Source: JAXHLG01 sp034522495
Lineage (GTDB): Bacteria; Patescibacteriota; Minisyncoccia; Moranbacterales; DUUL01
Direction of reading: 5' to 3'
NCBI GenBank assembly: GCA_034522495.1
Contig: JAXHLG010000002.1
Coordinates: 434,001-498,000 of the forward strand
DNA length: 64,000 bases
In this document: in pieces, positions 61,607-64,000 of the stretch
How the letters are laid out: each line of letters opens with the position of its first letter
How positions within the stretch are numbered: position 1 is the first letter of the stretch
Notes under the pieces: model-generated
The model's input: only the letters and a program-made list of their open reading frames with translations
Database searches by the model: none
Told to the model about the DNA's origin: nothing
Translations under genes and position numbers: made by a program

Positions 61607-63064
61607 ATGGAAAATATAAACATCGAAAATATTGGAGGTTATACGCTAAATTCCATTAGGAATATAAATATTCTAATGGGTAAAAATGGATGTGGCAAAA
61701 GTGTGATGATGAGAAGTTTAGAAAAAGCATTAAGAGAGAAAGAAAGCTTTGGCAATATTGTTTATATATCCCCTGAAAGAGGTGGAGGTTTAAAATATAA
61801 TTCTAGTGTTGCTCAAAATATGTCAAATCAAATTGACTGGCACCTGCAAACAAGAGGACAAAAAAATAGAACGGATAACTTTAAGGAACAGACATATTTT
61901 CAATTCAATAAATTAGAACTTGCCACTTTTAGGGATCAGCAAGAAAAAGAAAAAACAGCAAATTTTATTGATATTATCAATAAAATAAATGATCTTTTGG
62001 ATAATATAGAAATAAAACAAGAAGGGCAGGCCTTCGCAATTTATAACAAGCACGAAGAAGAAAATAAATCACTAGATACTGATTCAATAAGTAGCGGGGA
62101 GTCGGAATTAGTTTCCCTTGCAATTGAATGTTTAGTTTTTTATGCAGAAAAAAAATCGGATAAAAGTAATATCCTTTTTCTCGATGAGCCTGATGTGCAT
62201 TTGCATCCAGATTTACAGGTAAAGTTCATGAATTTTTTGCAAGTAATTGTAAAAGCAGGTGATTGCAAAATCATAATTGCCACACATAGTACCCCTATTT
62301 TAGGTGCTTTTGAAAATTACGTTGATGTAGGAGTTTGTTTTATGACCAATCGACAAAAGGAAATAGATTTTGAAAACATAACAGATGTTTATAAAAAAAT
62401 ACTGCCGGTATTTGGCGCTCACCCACTTTCAAATATTTTTAATTCGTCTCCCATTCTAATTTTAGAAGGAGAAGACGATGTTAGGATTTGGCAACAGGTA
62501 GTTCGTAGTAGTGAAAATAAAATAAAATTATATCCATGTGTTGCTGGATCAAAAGATGAAATGAATGAAATGGAGAAAGACGCAGAAAAGATATTAAGAG
62601 CTGTTTATGATAAGGGATTAGGATTTTCTTTAAGAGATAGAGATGATGAGGAAGAAAAGATTGGCGATGAAGGTTTGATAAAAAGGTTTAGAACAAGCTG
62701 CAGAAATGCAGAAAATTTAATACTTTCGGATGAAGCTCTCAAAAAGATGAATCTGGATTGGGAGGAAATGCAAGAAAAAATTAGTAACTGGATAGATAAA
62801 GAGAAGAAAAAAAGGGAGGGAGATCAACATCAAAATTTATCAATTTTAAAAGAATTTCAAACAGACGATTTCGACCGAAAGAATTTTGATTTAAAGGAAG
62901 TTCGTAATGACTTAATGCACATTGCAGAATGCAACAAGCCGTGGGAGGTTATCGTTGGGCAAGCAATCGCAGAAAACAAAAATCAAGCAATAAGTTCTTC
63001 TAATGCAGAAGGTAAAATTTTTAACTTTCTTGGAGAAAATTTCGTTAATACAATTTTTAAATAA
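61607..63064 (+). CDS. ATPase-TOPRIM protein (PARIS/OLD-like) between methylase and specificity genes
   Basis: 485 residues. N-terminal ABC-type ATPase: GKNGCGKS (25-32), SSGES signature (162-166), FLDEPDVHLHP Walker B (191-201) and His227 in ATHSTP. After about 275 a TOPRIM/DUF4435-like part begins: Glu287 in LILEGEDDVRIW, and a D-x-D-D cluster in SLRDRDDEEE (344-347), with RNAENLIL downstream as in that family. AriA (ATPase) and AriB (DUF4435) of PARIS form the same combination, sometimes fused. It is 3 bases after the R-M gene and 2 before hsdS, so it is part of the operon, not an insertion after it. Confidence 0.8.
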   Translation: MENINIENIGGYTLNSIRNINILMGKNGCGKSVMMRSLEKALREKESFGNIVYISPERGGGLKYNSSVAQNMSNQIDWHLQTRGQKNRTDNFKEQTYFQFNKLELATFRDQQEKEKTANFIDIINKINDLLDNIEIKQEGQAFAIYNKHEEENKSLDTDSISSGESELVSLAIECLVFYAEKKSDKSNILFLDEPDVHLHPDLQVKFMNFLQVIVKAGDCKIIIATHSTPILGAFENYVDVGVCFMTNRQKEIDFENITDVYKKILPVFGAHPLSNIFNSSPILILEGEDDVRIWQQVVRSSENKIKLYPCVAGSKDEMNEMEKDAEKILRAVYDKGLGFSLRDRDDEEEKIGDEGLIKRFRTSCRNAENLILSDEALKKMNLDWEEMQEKISNWIDKEKKKREGDQHQNLSILKEFQTDDFDRKNFDLKEVRNDLMHIAECNKPWEVIVGQAIAENKNQAISSSNAEGKIFNFLGENFVNTIFK

Positions 63065-63066
63065 CC

Positions 63067-64000
63067 ATGCAATACTCAATCGTAAATTACAAAACGGTAA
63101 AAGAAAATTCTGATTTTAGGATTGATGGGGAATTTTATCACCCTGCAATTTTAAGCCGTCTAAATCTTCTTGAGGGTAAAAATAATGAGTTTCTCAATAA
63201 TCTAGTCAAATTTGTAGTTGGTCCTTTTGGGTCAACGGTAACAGTTGATAAATATGTCGATGAGTCAGATTATCGTTATATTAGAAATAAAGATATAAAT
63301 GATTTTGTGATTAGCGATGATGAACCAGCTTTAATTCCAGAAAAGGTTTATTCCCCATTAAAGCATTTTCACATTCAAAAAGATGATTTGTTGTTAACCG
63401 TTGTTGGAACTCTTGGAAAAGTCGCAATAGCACAAGAAAAGGATAGCAAATCAATTTTCAGTTGCAAGAGCACACTTTTAAGATCTCAAAAATTAAACCC
63501 TTATTATTTGTTAACCTATTTAAATTCCCCTACTGGACAAATTTTTTCTTTGAGAGGGAAAAGAGGAGCTATCCAAGAAGGATTAAATTTAACAGATTTA
63601 AAAGATATAAAGGTTTTTGTGCCTTCCTCTGACTTTCAAAATTTAATAGAAATATTAATTAAAAAATCTTTTGATTCGGCAAATCAATCCAAATCCCTTT
63701 ACTCTCAAGCCGAACAACTGCTCCTTTCCGAGCTCGAACTCACCAGCTGGAAACCAAAACACGAACTTAGTTTTATTAAAAATTATTCTGACACCCAAGA
63801 AGCCGGGCGTTTTGACGCAGAGTATTTTCAGCCAAAATATGAAGAAATCATTGAAGCTGCGAGAAAATACAAAGGTGGATTTGATGAATTGGGAAATTTG
63901 GTGAAAATCAAGGACAAAAATTTTACACCCAAAGATGATGAACAATACAAATACATCGAACTTGCCAATATTTCATCAAATGGAGAAATAAACGGCTATA
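63067..64000 (+). CDS. hsdS: HsdS-type specificity subunit, 3' end beyond the window
   Basis: 311 residues are visible, start ATG at 63067, running off the right edge. A first target-recognition domain (about 10-195; YRYIRNKDINDF, LLLTVVGTLGKVAIA) is followed by a conserved helical spacer (AEQLLLSELELTSWKP, about 218-233) and the start of a second recognition unit (RFDAEYFQPKYEEI, about 251-264). Base use shifts at the spacer: AT-rich before, GC-richer after, suggesting domain shuffling. It would direct the upstream R-M fusion to its site. Confidence 0.85.
   Translation, partial: MQYSIVNYKTVKENSDFRIDGEFYHPAILSRLNLLEGKNNEFLNNLVKFVVGPFGSTVTVDKYVDESDYRYIRNKDINDFVISDDEPALIPEKVYSPLKHFHIQKDDLLLTVVGTLGKVAIAQEKDSKSIFSCKSTLLRSQKLNPYYLLTYLNSPTGQIFSLRGKRGAIQEGLNLTDLKDIKVFVPSSDFQNLIEILIKKSFDSANQSKSLYSQAEQLLLSELELTSWKPKHELSFIKNYSDTQEAGRFDAEYFQPKYEEIIEAARKYKGGFDELGNLVKIKDKNFTPKDDEQYKYIELANISSNGEINGY

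Noticed and set aside
55719..63064. Gabija system (GajA/GajB) from the UvrD-like helicase and the ATPase-TOPRIM gene
   Set aside because: GajA and GajB are normally adjacent; here they are 4.3 kb apart with other operons between, and the ATPase-TOPRIM gene belongs to the R-M operon.

Overview
The window looks like a piece of a Patescibacteria (CPR) chromosome, most likely Parcubacteria-like. That placement is inferred from gene content: a stripped-down dcw cluster, an FtsA-like gene followed by a membrane protein with baseplate-J-like composition, S74-chaperone and beta-rich surface proteins, a lone ferredoxin and a lone SufC-like ATPase, and compact genes starting without Shine-Dalgarno motifs. 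UGA reads as stop throughout, so the recoded CPR lineages are unlikely. No rRNA is present to test the placement.

Positions 1-44.8 kb are core chromosome. Left to right: surface proteins (1-2.8 kb); mraZ-rsmH-ftsL-ftsI-murF (2.9-8.9 kb) behind a consensus promoter with MraZ-type boxes; a MacB/FtsX-type permease, PpiC foldase, ferredoxin and HtrA protease; clpB and sufC; an ftsA-like gene and a baseplate-J-like membrane protein; infA-rpmJ-rpsM-rpsK-rpsD-rpoA-rplQ-rplM-rpsI; a RodZ-like gene and recA; two hypothetical envelope genes, mtaB, pth and an LCP wall-polymer transferase; a large surface protein, tgt, ispH, parA, parB, RNase HI and a mannose-1-phosphate guanylyltransferase. The spaces between these genes are full of short non-coding mobile repeats (MITE-like). 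At least five families are visible. Several have target-site duplications that can be read directly, and some are nested inside each other with both empty and filled sites present in this window.

From about 45 kb the content changes. A serine recombinase runs antisense through a tRNA-Gln(CUG) gene, the mark of a tRNA-targeted integration. Behind it lie a 39-residue membrane peptide coupled to the recombinase, a region of about 1.2 kb with no convincing gene but several long stacked inverted repeats, a small-gene operon, and a zinc-ribbon protein.

The rest of the window is a defence island: a type III restriction-modification pair (mod-res), a small nuclease-like protein, an S24 self-cleaving repressor followed by a UvrD-like helicase, a repeat cluster with a GIY-YIG gene, and an isolated gene with its own strong promoter, Shine-Dalgarno and terminator lying between 71-bp direct repeats. 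It ends with an operon of a LexA-like repressor, a nuclease-methylase fusion, an ATPase-TOPRIM protein and an HsdS specificity subunit cut by the window edge. This last operon is the best candidate for a new system: a self-cleaving repressor, a restriction-modification fusion and a PARIS/OLD-like effector appear to be co-expressed.
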